A stretch of 25,408 bases of DNA from JADLCX01 sp038251595 (lineage in GTDB: Bacteria > Planctomycetota > Phycisphaerae > Phycisphaerales > UBA1924), in contig JBBSBC010000035.1 of NCBI GenBank assembly GCA_038251595.1, positions 1 to 25,408 of the forward strand. The letters run 5' to 3'. A program made the position numbers and the translations under genes. Below, one piece after another: positions 1-6,751 of this stretch. Below the pieces are notes generated by a model. That model ran no database searches. It saw nothing but the letters and a program-made list of their open reading frames with translations, and had not been told where the DNA came from. The number at the start of each line of letters is the position of its first letter. Position 1 is the stretch's first letter.

Positions 1-529
1 GCCAACGCCAATCTCGTCGCGCTCGGGCTGACCGCGCCCGATATGGCCCCCATCACCGCCGCGCAGACCGGCTGGGCCACGGCGTTCCCCGCCCACTCGA
101 TCTAACACGACTCGCTCGTGCCTCCTTACGACATATAAGTTATGTTGAGAGGATGCACGAGCGAGTCGTGCGGGGCCGCCGTCAACGCCGCCAAGCCAAC
201 ATAATAAGTAGCTGGGGCCGCGAAACAAACTAAGGATGAGAACCGGGCCGCGTATGTCGCCGCGATCCTCCCGCCCCCCCACCAAGGCCAGGCCCGCCGG
301 TGTGCTGGGCCCAATCTGAGAGTTGGAAATCTGGAACAAGGTCGGCATCACGCCTCCGACGGGCCAATCCGATTTGCGATTCGTCGAAGTCGATACCAAC
401 GCGCCGTACACCATGAACTTCGACTCCACCGATGGCGGCAAGACCAACTATGTGTGGATGCGGTGGGTATCGCCCACCGGCGAACGCGGGCCGTGGAGCG
501 AGCAGGCGCAGGCGACGATCGCGGCGTGA
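1..529 (+). pseudogene. decayed fibronectin-III-like small protein gene (5' partial)
   Basis: Remnants of one protein can be read across two frames. Frame 1 is open from the window edge to a TAA at 103-105 (ANANLVALGLTAPDM...), then continues after the hairpin insert as AAVNAAK (175-195), meets TAA TAA at 202-207, and resumes as AAKQTKDENRAAYVAAIL to about 270. From about 278 the homologous text is in frame 2 (PTKARPAGVLG, a TGA at 317-319, then EIWNKVG...) and ends with a complete tail, WVSPTGERGPWSEQAQATIAA-like, stopping at 527-529. From memory, intact members in Phycisphaerae/Planctomycetes are about 210-residue hypothetical proteins with this N-terminal helix and a C-terminal Fn3-like domain; about 60 central residues (between AAYVAAIL and PTKARP) seem deleted here. 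The function of the family is unknown to me. The 323-529 stretch alone could be called as a 68-residue TTG-start gene, but it is better read as the relic's 3' end. Family identity is inferred; the stops and frame change are seen directly. Confidence 0.7.
106..170. repeat. 65-nt near-perfect inverted repeat (REP/MITE-like hairpin)
   Basis: Bases 106-135 pair with 141-170 around a 5-nt loop (TAAGT). The outer 16 pairs (106-121 with 155-170, cacgactcgctcgtgc) are perfect. Over all 30 positions there are only two mismatches (122/154 and 128/148) and two G-T wobbles (127/149, 130/146). No T-tract follows either arm, so it is not a typical intrinsic terminator. It sits inside the relic gene, between the frame-1 segments ending at 105 and resuming at about 175, which suggests it was inserted there or is a dispersed palindromic element. 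I see no clear target-site duplication. Confidence 0.75.
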
Positions 530-715
530 GGTTCTGAACCGCGACAACTCGAATGGAGTTACCGAAGGCACCGGCGAACGATGGGGCCGTTGTCATTGTG
601 GGAGCGGCGTTTCAACGTCGCCGCGAGCCCGGCGCAAGATCAAACTATGGCTGTTCCACGATAGTCAGCGCGTTAGCGCGTTCTACAGAGACCCCGATGC
701 CGCGCTCGCTCCGAT

Positions 716-1870
716 TCAGGTTCGTTCGATCGTTAGGTTTCTGCCGAACTCGCCCGGCTCGAAGACGTGCAGCTTGGCGGTATCGACAGCGAGCATCGCG
801 GTCTGGCCGGGGGTGAAGTCGGTTGAGGCGGGGAGGCGAGCGACCAGTGATGGGTTGTTGGTGGTTGAGCAGGTGATATCCATCTGATCGCCCAACGGTT
901 CAATGACGTTGATCGTGACCGGGATGGTCGGTCGATCGGTGAGGCCCGGGCTTGCGGGGGCAAAGACCTGCGGCCGCAAACCAAGCACGATGGGCGCGTT
1001 GGGGGTGAACTTGCCAGCGAGTCGTGAGGCAAGGCTCTCAGCAAGCGGGAGTCTGCACCCAGCCCCGCCCGCGCGGCCTCCGACCGTGGCCGTGCCTTCG
1101 TTGAAGACCAGCCTTCCGCCCTCGCTCGCGAGCGAGCCTTCCATGAAGTTCATGGGCGGAGTGCCGATGAACGCTGCGACAAAGCGGTTGACCGGGGCGC
1201 GATAGACCTCGAGCGGCTGGCCGACCTGTTGCACAAGTCCCTTGGACATCACGACGATGCGGTCGCCGAGCGTCATCGCCTCTTCCTGATCGTGCGTGAC
1301 GTAGATGGTCGTGGTCTTGAGCCGTTGATGCAGAGACTTCAGCTCGGCGCGTGTCGTGACGCGGAGTTTGGCATCGAGGTTCGAGAGGGGTTCATCAAAC
1401 AGAAAGGCCTTGGGTTCGCGCACGATAGCGCGGCCAACCGCAACGCGCTGTCGCTGGCCGCCCGAGAGCACCGCGGGCTTGCGCTCGAGCAACTCGGTGA
1501 TGCCCAGCGTCTCAGCGGCGATTTTGACGCGGCGGTCGATCTCATCGCGCGGCACTTTGCGCAGCTTGAGCGCAAAGGCCATGTTCTTGTAGACACTCAT
1601 GTGCGGATAGAGCGCGTAGTTCTGAAAGACCATCGCGATGTCGCGGTCTTTGGGGTGAACGTTGTTCACCACGCGGCCGCCGATCGAGATCGACCCGGCG
1701 GTCACGTCCTCTAGGCCCGCGACCATGCGCAGCGTTGTGGACTTGCCGCAGCCCGAAGGCCCGACGAGCACGAAAAATGAGCCATCGGGGATATCGAGGT
1801 TGACCGACTGCACGGCCTTGTAGCCGTTGGGGTAGGTCTTCTGCACGTCTTTGAGAGCGATCTCGGCCAT
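716..1870 (-). CDS. ugpC: ABC transporter ATP-binding protein, MalK/UgpC (CUT1 sugar importer) type
   Basis: This 384-residue cytoplasmic ATPase would energise uptake of a sugar or glycerol phosphate by a CUT1-type ABC importer. All nucleotide-binding motifs are intact: Walker A GPSGCGKST (37-45), Q-loop in FQNYALYPHM (82-91), signature LSGGQRQRV (135-143), Walker B AFLFDEP (155-161, catalytic E160), D-loop SNLD and H-loop Thr-His-Asp (H193). From about 235 a C-terminal OB/TOBE-like region typical of MalK proteins follows (GLRPQVF motif). I chose the ATG at 1868-1870 (MAEIALKDV) because it matches family N-termini; the open frame continues upstream to 1975 but would run into the tRNA gene. 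No permease or binding-protein gene lies beside it, as is common for shared UgpC/MsmK ATPases that serve several importers. The exact substrate cannot be read from the sequence, so the symbol is a family label. Confidence 0.93.
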   Translation of the reverse strand: MAEIALKDVQKTYPNGYKAVQSVNLDIPDGSFFVLVGPSGCGKSTTLRMVAGLEDVTAGSISIGGRVVNNVHPKDRDIAMVFQNYALYPHMSVYKNMAFALKLRKVPRDEIDRRVKIAAETLGITELLERKPAVLSGGQRQRVAVGRAIVREPKAFLFDEPLSNLDAKLRVTTRAELKSLHQRLKTTTIYVTHDQEEAMTLGDRIVVMSKGLVQQVGQPLEVYRAPVNRFVAAFIGTPPMNFMEGSLASEGGRLVFNEGTATVGGRAGGAGCRLPLAESLASRLAGKFTPNAPIVLGLRPQVFAPASPGLTDRPTIPVTINVIEPLGDQMDITCSTTNNPSLVARLPASTDFTPGQTAMLAVDTAKLHVFEPGEFGRNLTIERT

Positions 1871-1970
1871 GGGTGCTTGCAGGGTATCACAAACGAGAGG
1901 GGTGCGGATTCGGATGCAGGTGGTAGCACCGGGTCGTGGGGTGGAATATGCTCTGGTGTTCGGTTGTGTG

Positions 1971-2043
1971 GCCACCTTAGCTCAGCTGGTAGAGCAGCGC
2001 TTTTGTAAAGCGCAGGTCGTCGGTTCGAATCCGACAGGTGGCT
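1971..2043 (+). tRNA. tRNA-Thr (anticodon UGU)
   Basis: The 73-nt sequence folds as a cloverleaf. The acceptor arms GCCACCT (1971-1977) and AGGTGGC (2036-2042) pair fully, with discriminator base T at 2043. The anticodon stem GCGCT/AGCGC (1997-2001 with 2009-2013) closes a seven-base loop TTTGTAA whose central triplet TGT (2004-2006) reads threonine ACA codons. The T arm contains the standard GGTTCGAATCC. The 3' CCA is not encoded. It lies in the 194-bp gap between two minus-strand genes and is transcribed in the opposite direction to both. Confidence 0.97.
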
Positions 2044-2064
2044 CTTGGATGGTCGGTAGCCAGT

Positions 2065-2958
2065 TCAAGCCTTGGGAGTTGAGCAACCCGCTATGCGTGC
2101 TGCTCCGCTGGCGGCGTGGTGGTCGGATGTTCCGAACGCCAGTTCCCAGCCCGGGCGTGCCAGGCTCGTGAGTTCATGCGAAATCGCGGCGTGCAGCACG
2201 GGTCCGACCGAGCGCAGGCGGCTGCCGACCCCGCCGAGCAGGGCGATGCGTTCTGGACGGTAGATCGCGTGAGCGATGCGGATGGCCCGGGTGAGCGCGC
2301 GGAGTTCGGGCTCGGCTCCTTTGAGCGATGCAAGCCATACTTCGGGGTCTGGCCCGTGTCGCGCGATGATCGCGGGGAGGCCGATGTACCCTTCGAGCCC
2401 GCCGCGCCCACCATCAGGCCCCAGTGGAGGAGAAAGTTCTCCGGCTTCGATGCTCACATCCATCTGCCCGAAGTGTCCGGGCGAGTTGCCCGAGACCACG
2501 AGTGGCTGACCATTGTCAAGCACGGCCGCGCCGATGCCCGTGCCGAGGCTCAGGGCGAGGAGCCGTCCGCGTGCGGGAAAGAGTGCCTGAAAGTCGGTGG
2601 CGGCGGCGAGCGCATCCGAGCAGATAACCGGTGGTGCGGGCGAGGGTGCCCCGCTTGGCAACGCGCTGCGCACAAAACCGGCGAGTGGAACCGATACCAG
2701 ACAGGGCAAGTTGATGGCGCGTGTAATGCTGCCGGTCGTCTGGTCATAGAGACCGGGTGCGCACAGACCGATGCCGAGTGGTTCACCATTCGGGATCGGT
2801 GCGTTACAGATAAGGTCGCGAAGCAGGCACGCAAGTTCATCGATCGTCGGATGTTGGTAGCGTGGGCTGGTGGCGACCCAGTCGGGTGCGTGCTCATGCG
2901 GGCGGAGCAACGCCGCCTTGATGCTGGTTCCACCGATATCGATGCCCAGCAGGTTCAT
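2065..2958 (-). CDS. ROK family protein (sugar kinase-like)
   Basis: A 297-residue ASKHA-fold protein of the ROK family (repressors, ORFs, kinases). The N-terminal phosphate loop LGIDIGGTSIK (4-14) and the second phosphate loop LSLGTGIGAAV (136-146) are clear. CSDALAAAT (113-121) occupies the place of the family's ND-A-A-A motif, making D115 the likely catalytic base; GHFGQMDV (161-168) corresponds to the E/G-H-G substrate-binding motif. The CxCGxxGCxE zinc cluster of many ROK kinases is missing, replaced by a Pro/Gly-rich stretch (175-188). There is no N-terminal helix-turn-helix, so a kinase is more likely than a repressor. Its ATG overlaps the stop of the glycosidase gene by 4 bp (ATGA, 2955-2958), indicating translational coupling. 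The substrate is unknown; a hexose or amino sugar is plausible from context. Confidence 0.85.
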   Translation of the reverse strand: MNLLGIDIGGTSIKAALLRPHEHAPDWVATSPRYQHPTIDELACLLRDLICNAPIPNGEPLGIGLCAPGLYDQTTGSITRAINLPCLVSVPLAGFVRSALPSGAPSPAPPVICSDALAAATDFQALFPARGRLLALSLGTGIGAAVLDNGQPLVVSGNSPGHFGQMDVSIEAGELSPPLGPDGGRGGLEGYIGLPAIIARHGPDPEVWLASLKGAEPELRALTRAIRIAHAIYRPERIALLGGVGSRLRSVGPVLHAAISHELTSLARPGWELAFGTSDHHAASGAARIAGCSTPKA

Positions 2959-4187
2959 GGTGTGCGGCCAGCGCGGCGCGAGGCGACCTCGGCGGTGATG
3001 TTTTTCAGTCGTTCAGCACGCTCGGCGATGTGCTTAGGTGTCCGATCCTGATTCTTGTCGGGGCTTTTAAACAGCGAGGCGTAAGCGAAGAGCGCAAAGC
3101 CGCTGGTGCGCTTGGTTGCGGAGATCTCAAGCTGCTTCGCACTCCCTGCTGGGGTGTGCAGATAGATCCCGAGCCCGGGTGTGATCCTCGCGTTCGGCGC
3201 GGCGGCCATCCATGCGTCCACATCATCGGCGAACTGGGCATCATCTTTGGAATAGATCATGGGGAGGGCGCGATCGAGCGTCCCCTCGTTGAGCCAGAGG
3301 GCGGCATCCTGCAGGTATGATTCGCGTGCCAGGTCGGGCCTGCGCCAAACCGCCGCGCTGAAGACCGCCCCGGGGCGTACAACGATCGCTTCCTTGCGGA
3401 TGCGGCGCACCAAATCGGTGATGCGCTGCCGCTTGAAATCACGGAAAGCCACTTTGTTTGCATCACTCCCGATCCACTTGGCACCCGTCGCCTCTTCAAA
3501 GATCGCGATGCTGCGCGGATCTCCGGGATAGGCCGCCGGGTCTTTCATGGTGTCGCTCACGAACCGGACATAGTCCATGTGCAGACCATCGACGGGGTAA
3601 CGCTTCAAGATGTCCTTGCACACATTCACAATGTGATTATGAACCGAGTCGAGCAGCGGGTTCACGATCACGTAGTGGTCGTTGAGTGGCTGAGGTGTGC
3701 CCGCCGCATCGCGCAAGCGCCACTCCGGGTGTGCGTTGAACGGGTGCTGGAGATCCTTTGGTGCGTTCTTGCCCTTCCAAAGGGGCATGATGTTGACCCA
3801 CGCGTGCAGCCGCAGGCCGCGTGCGTGCGCAAGCTCGACGGCAAGGGCCAACGGATCGAAAGGCGGGATGGTTCCCTTTCTCCCCGGCGACTTGGTGGTC
3901 AGCTCTTCGGCCCAGGGTTCGAGGATGGATTCATAAAGCGCATCCCCCTGGCCGCGAACCTGCCAGAGGATGTCGGTGACACCAAGGTCGGCGGCGTGCC
4001 CGATCGCATCGCGGACATCGGCGGCGGTCAGATAGTCGAAGCGGGTGATCCAGAGACCGATGAAGGGTTGCGTGCTGGTGTTGGGGATCGCAGAAGCGGG
4101 TGGTGGGGCATCGAGCGCGCGGCTCGGGGGCGCCAACGTGAAGATCGTGAGCACGCAAACGGCCGCGAGGATGAAGCATCTGGTCAT
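2955..4187 (-). CDS. secreted glycoside hydrolase-like protein, GHL10 family (DUF187, DigH/YngK type)
   Basis: A 410-residue exported TIM-barrel hydrolase-like protein. A signal peptide covers about residues 1-24 (MTRCF, hydrophobic core, cleavage near PSRA-LD). The barrel begins with FIGLWITRFDY (42-52), and the strand motif DGLHMDYVRF (200-209) carries the conserved acidic residue (D205) of GHL10 proteins; HAWVNIMPLW (128-137) is another family hallmark. The size fits single-domain GHL10 members. The characterised E. coli relative DigH (YddW) cleaves peptidoglycan glycan strands lacking stem peptides; whether this protein shares that substrate is inference. It is the first gene of a two-gene unit with the ROK gene (4-bp overlap) and is divergent from the oxidoreductase gene at 4373, sharing a 185-bp upstream region with a 16-bp palindrome. 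Confidence 0.87.
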   Translation of the reverse strand: MTRCFILAAVCVLTIFTLAPPSRALDAPPPASAIPNTSTQPFIGLWITRFDYLTAADVRDAIGHAADLGVTDILWQVRGQGDALYESILEPWAEELTTKSPGRKGTIPPFDPLALAVELAHARGLRLHAWVNIMPLWKGKNAPKDLQHPFNAHPEWRLRDAAGTPQPLNDHYVIVNPLLDSVHNHIVNVCKDILKRYPVDGLHMDYVRFVSDTMKDPAAYPGDPRSIAIFEEATGAKWIGSDANKVAFRDFKRQRITDLVRRIRKEAIVVRPGAVFSAAVWRRPDLARESYLQDAALWLNEGTLDRALPMIYSKDDAQFADDVDAWMAAAPNARITPGLGIYLHTPAGSAKQLEISATKRTSGFALFAYASLFKSPDKNQDRTPKHIAERAERLKNITAEVASRRAGRTP

Positions 4188-4304
4188 GCCGCAAGAGTAT
4201 CAGTTGTCCACTCGGAATGCGGGGTGATGGTCCGATCGGCTCGGGGGCGGGGCTACCCACGCATCACGGCGAAGGTCGGCGCGCGGCCAATCGTCACGAT
4301 CGCC

Positions 4305-4320
4305 TGCACGCATGCGTGCA
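4305..4320. promoter_or_regulatory. perfect 16-bp palindrome, candidate operator
   Basis: TGCACGCATGCGTGCA is its own reverse complement over all 16 bases. It lies in the only divergent intergenic region of the sugar block, 118 bp upstream of the GHL10 start (4187) and 53 bp upstream of the oxidoreductase start (4373), a suitable place for a dimeric repressor or activator controlling both sides. A looser GTAA-N7-TTAC dyad follows at about 4341-4355. No regulator gene is present in the window, and a clear sigma-70 promoter could not be placed. The palindrome is seen; the operator role is inferred. Confidence 0.45.
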
Positions 4321-4372
4321 TCGGTGTACTCTCTCACGCAGTAACGATCGATTACCCCGGGAGTCCGACCGC

Positions 4373-5434
4373 ATGGCGATCAACATCTTCAAAGTCGCGA
4401 TCATCGGCGCGGGCGGTATTTCGGGGGCACACAGCGGGGCGATCATGGGCTCAGGCGGACGCGTGCGGTTGACCGCCGCCATCGATCCGAACCGGGCCGC
4501 GGTCCAGACGCTTGCGGCTGCCCATCAGGGGGCGAGCGCGTTCAGCGAGGTGGATGAATTTTTGAAGGCCCACAAGACCGGCAGGATCGAGGCCGATGGT
4601 GTGGTGATCTGCACACCACCCTCGATGCGCATCGGGATCATTCAGGCCTGCCTGAAGAGCGGGCTGCACATCCTGAGTGAGAAGCCGATTGCCCATACGC
4701 TGGCCGATGCCAGGAAGCTGACCGCGCTGGCGAAGAAGCACCCGAAGTGCGGCACCTTTGTCGCGTACTGCCACCGATTCGTGCCCGCTGTGCAGGTGAT
4801 GAAGTCGATGGTGAATGCTGGTGAGATCGGCGAACTGGTGAGGTATGAAAATACCTTTGCCTGTGACCTGCCCGGGCACAAGGGCAAGTGGTTCAGCGAC
4901 GTGAAGAAGTCCGGCGGCGGCGCCTTGCTGGATATGGGCAGCCACTCGATTGACCTCTTCCACTTCATTGTCGGCCAGAGCGAGGTCGCCGGTGCGGTGC
5001 TCAACCATTCATGGAAAGGCCGCACCGAGACGGCGGGGACCGTTCTTCTGAAAAGCACAACATCCGCGACGGGTGTGAGGAACAACCAGCCCGGCGTGGC
5101 GGGCTCTATCATCAGCGGATGGGCCGAAACCTCGCGGTTCAGCATCGCCCTGATCGGTGATGAGGGAATGATGAGTTACGACTACCAGAACCCCGAGATA
5201 CTGGTCTTGAAGGACCTTGATGGCAAGAGCGAGATGCACAAGGTCGAGAGCCACGATGTGCGCTTTGCGCGCCAGATGATCGCCTTTGCCGCTGCCTGCC
5301 AGACCGGGGGCAAAAAAGGTGGAAGCAAAGCCAGCGCCAACGCCAGCTCTAAAGCGGCAGCAACGCTCGCGAGCTTCGATGATGGGCTTGCCACCGCGGC
5401 CGCCTTTGACCGGGCGGTCGAGCTGGTAAAGTAG
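4373..5434 (+). CDS. Gfo/Idh/MocA family oxidoreductase (first copy)
   Basis: A 353-residue NAD(P)-dependent dehydrogenase that would oxidise or reduce a sugar or cyclitol in the cytoplasm. The Rossmann motif is VAIIGAGGISGAH (8-20), and the family's EKP signature is SEKPIAHT (102-109, catalytic-type Lys104). The catalytic C-terminal domain shows CHRF (133-136) and GGGALLDMGSHSIDL (181-195), with H191 as the conserved histidine. The start at ATG 4373 (MAINIFKVAI) directly precedes the Rossmann strand and has GGGAG at 4359-4363 nine bases upstream; the frame extends to 4217 without further support. An odd feature is a low-complexity Gly/Lys/Ser/Ala insertion near the C-terminus (encoded at about 5308-5370) between the AFAAACQT and ASFDDGLATA helices. 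The substrate is unknown. It is not closely similar to the second copy at 7672. Confidence 0.9.
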   Translation: MAINIFKVAIIGAGGISGAHSGAIMGSGGRVRLTAAIDPNRAAVQTLAAAHQGASAFSEVDEFLKAHKTGRIEADGVVICTPPSMRIGIIQACLKSGLHILSEKPIAHTLADARKLTALAKKHPKCGTFVAYCHRFVPAVQVMKSMVNAGEIGELVRYENTFACDLPGHKGKWFSDVKKSGGGALLDMGSHSIDLFHFIVGQSEVAGAVLNHSWKGRTETAGTVLLKSTTSATGVRNNQPGVAGSIISGWAETSRFSIALIGDEGMMSYDYQNPEILVLKDLDGKSEMHKVESHDVRFARQMIAFAAACQTGGKKGGSKASANASSKAAATLASFDDGLATAAAFDRAVELVK

Positions 5435-5574
5435 GCTTTGAGGGCATCGGCCAGTCGCTGAACGGCATGAGCGTTTGCTCGGCGCGAGCGGCCCAGCCCG
5501 CTTGCCGGTTGGCCGATATCGATCGATCCTCAGGCCTGGTCGGGCGGGCGAGTTCGTGGTACTCTGCTGGCCTG

Positions 5575-6639
5575 ATGAAGATACCCATCCGAACATTGAT
5601 TGTTTCCATCACGACCATGCTGCTTGCGATAGGAGTGTGGGGGTGCCACCATCGGCCCGGCCACGAAGCGGCCCGGATTGGTGATGAAATCGTGGTCTGC
5701 GGCCGATACTTTCACACGGGTGGAGCGCCGGTGGTCTTGTGGACCGATCCGGGCGGGTACGACGCGTATCGGATGGAGAAAAGGTTTGTGCCGTGGGAGC
5801 GCGCGGCCTGGACTCCGCCGGTAGCCACGCCCGGCGCAAATAGTGGGAGCGGTGATGCACCGGGTCCATCGACCCCCACACGCTACAACATCCGCTTTGC
5901 TGGCTCGCTCGGCCGTCCCGAGTGCCCAATCAGCGCCGATGAGTTTGAGCGCATCCGTGGTGGCGGATGGGACCTGTCCACGCTGCAGCGCATCGTCGAT
6001 CAGTTCGTCATGCACTACGACGTTTGCGGCACCTCGCGCCAGTGTTTCCGAGTCTTGCACGATATGCGTGGGCTAAGCGTTCACTTCATGCTCGATATTG
6101 ATGGCACCATCTATCAGACGCTCGACCTCAAAGAGCGGGCATGGCACGCGACGACAAGCAACGATCGTTCGATCGGGATCGAGATCGCCAATATCGGAGC
6201 CTACAGCGATCGCGAGGTCGGGCCGCTCAAGAATTGGTACGCGAAGGATGCGAACGGGAAGACCATCATCACGATTCCGCAGGTAATGGGCAACGGAGGG
6301 GTGCGAACTCCGAACTTCATCGGACGACCCTTCGCCGACGAACCTGTTGAAGCGGAGATTCAGGGGCAAAAGCAGGTGATGTATGACCTGACACCTGAGC
6401 AGTATGAATCGTTGAGCAAGCTGACTGAAACCCTCTGCCGAATTTTCCCGAACATGCCGCGTGATTACCCGCGCGATGCAACGGGCGACTTGATCACCGG
6501 CAAACTGAGCGATGAGCAACTGGCCGGTTATCGCGGTCTGCTCGGGCACTACCACATTCAGTCGAACAAAATCGACCCGGGCCCGGCCTTTCAATGGCAG
6601 AGGGTGGTTGGTGAACGCGGAAAGGGCCGCCGAGAGTAG
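5575..6639 (+). CDS. N-acetylmuramoyl-L-alanine amidase (Amidase_2), probable lipoprotein
   Basis: A 354-residue zinc amidase predicted to cut the bond between MurNAc and L-Ala of peptidoglycan. ATG 5575 begins a signal peptide (MKIPIRT plus hydrophobic core) ending at VWGC-24, a lipobox-like sequence with an atypical Trp at -2, so lipid anchoring is likely but not certain. The Amidase_2 domain runs from about 140 to 340: FVMHYDV (H147), LSVHFMLDIDGTIYQ (H170 and the typical DGTIYQ turn), RAWHA (H191), SIGIEIAN (199-206) and the final HYH...DPGPAFQW (H325/H327, D334). A region of about 110 residues before the domain and an insertion at about 222-270 make it longer than phage or AmpD amidases. 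The 140-bp gap from the upstream gene suggests it may have its own promoter. Substrate (periplasmic strands or recycled muropeptides) is not resolved; the exported form favours wall strands. Confidence 0.88.
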   Translation: MKIPIRTLIVSITTMLLAIGVWGCHHRPGHEAARIGDEIVVCGRYFHTGGAPVVLWTDPGGYDAYRMEKRFVPWERAAWTPPVATPGANSGSGDAPGPSTPTRYNIRFAGSLGRPECPISADEFERIRGGGWDLSTLQRIVDQFVMHYDVCGTSRQCFRVLHDMRGLSVHFMLDIDGTIYQTLDLKERAWHATTSNDRSIGIEIANIGAYSDREVGPLKNWYAKDANGKTIITIPQVMGNGGVRTPNFIGRPFADEPVEAEIQGQKQVMYDLTPEQYESLSKLTETLCRIFPNMPRDYPRDATGDLITGKLSDEQLAGYRGLLGHYHIQSNKIDPGPAFQWQRVVGERGKGRRE

Positions 6640-6734
6640 CGAGCGAGGCTCAGCAACAAACTCGGGCCTGCCAAGCATGAGCGAACCGAGCAGAGCTTTG
6701 CAGGAATCGAAGACCGCGAAGAAAAGCTGTGAAG

Positions 6735-6743
6735 AAGGTGAGG
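6735..6743 (+). promoter_or_regulatory. Shine-Dalgarno site supporting a GTG start
   Basis: AAGGTGAGG lies eight bases upstream of the GTG at 6752. It is one of the better ribosome-binding sites in the window and favours GTG 6752 over the in-frame ATG at 6677, which has none and would add 25 non-conserved residues. Confidence 0.6.
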
Positions 6744-6751
6744 ATGCAAGC

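Noticed and set aside
106..170. Hairpin as an intrinsic transcription terminator
   Set aside because: No T-run follows on either strand, and it lies inside the coding frame of a relic gene.
530..715. Possible terminator or small gene between the relic and the ABC ATPase
   Set aside because: Only a weak GCGGCG...CGCCGC dyad without a T-run, and no protein-like frame.
1971..2043. tRNA-Thr 3' end as an integration site for a mobile element
   Set aside because: The adjacent genes are ordinary metabolic genes with no integrase, and no second copy of the tRNA 3' end was noticed in the window.
2116..3051. 311-codon plus-strand frame opposite the ROK gene
   Set aside because: The opposite strand encodes clear ROK motifs; this frame shows none and runs into the next gene's antisense.
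3579..4472. 297-codon plus-strand frame opposite the GHL10 gene
   Set aside because: Antisense shadow; crosses the divergent regulatory region and the start of the oxidoreductase.
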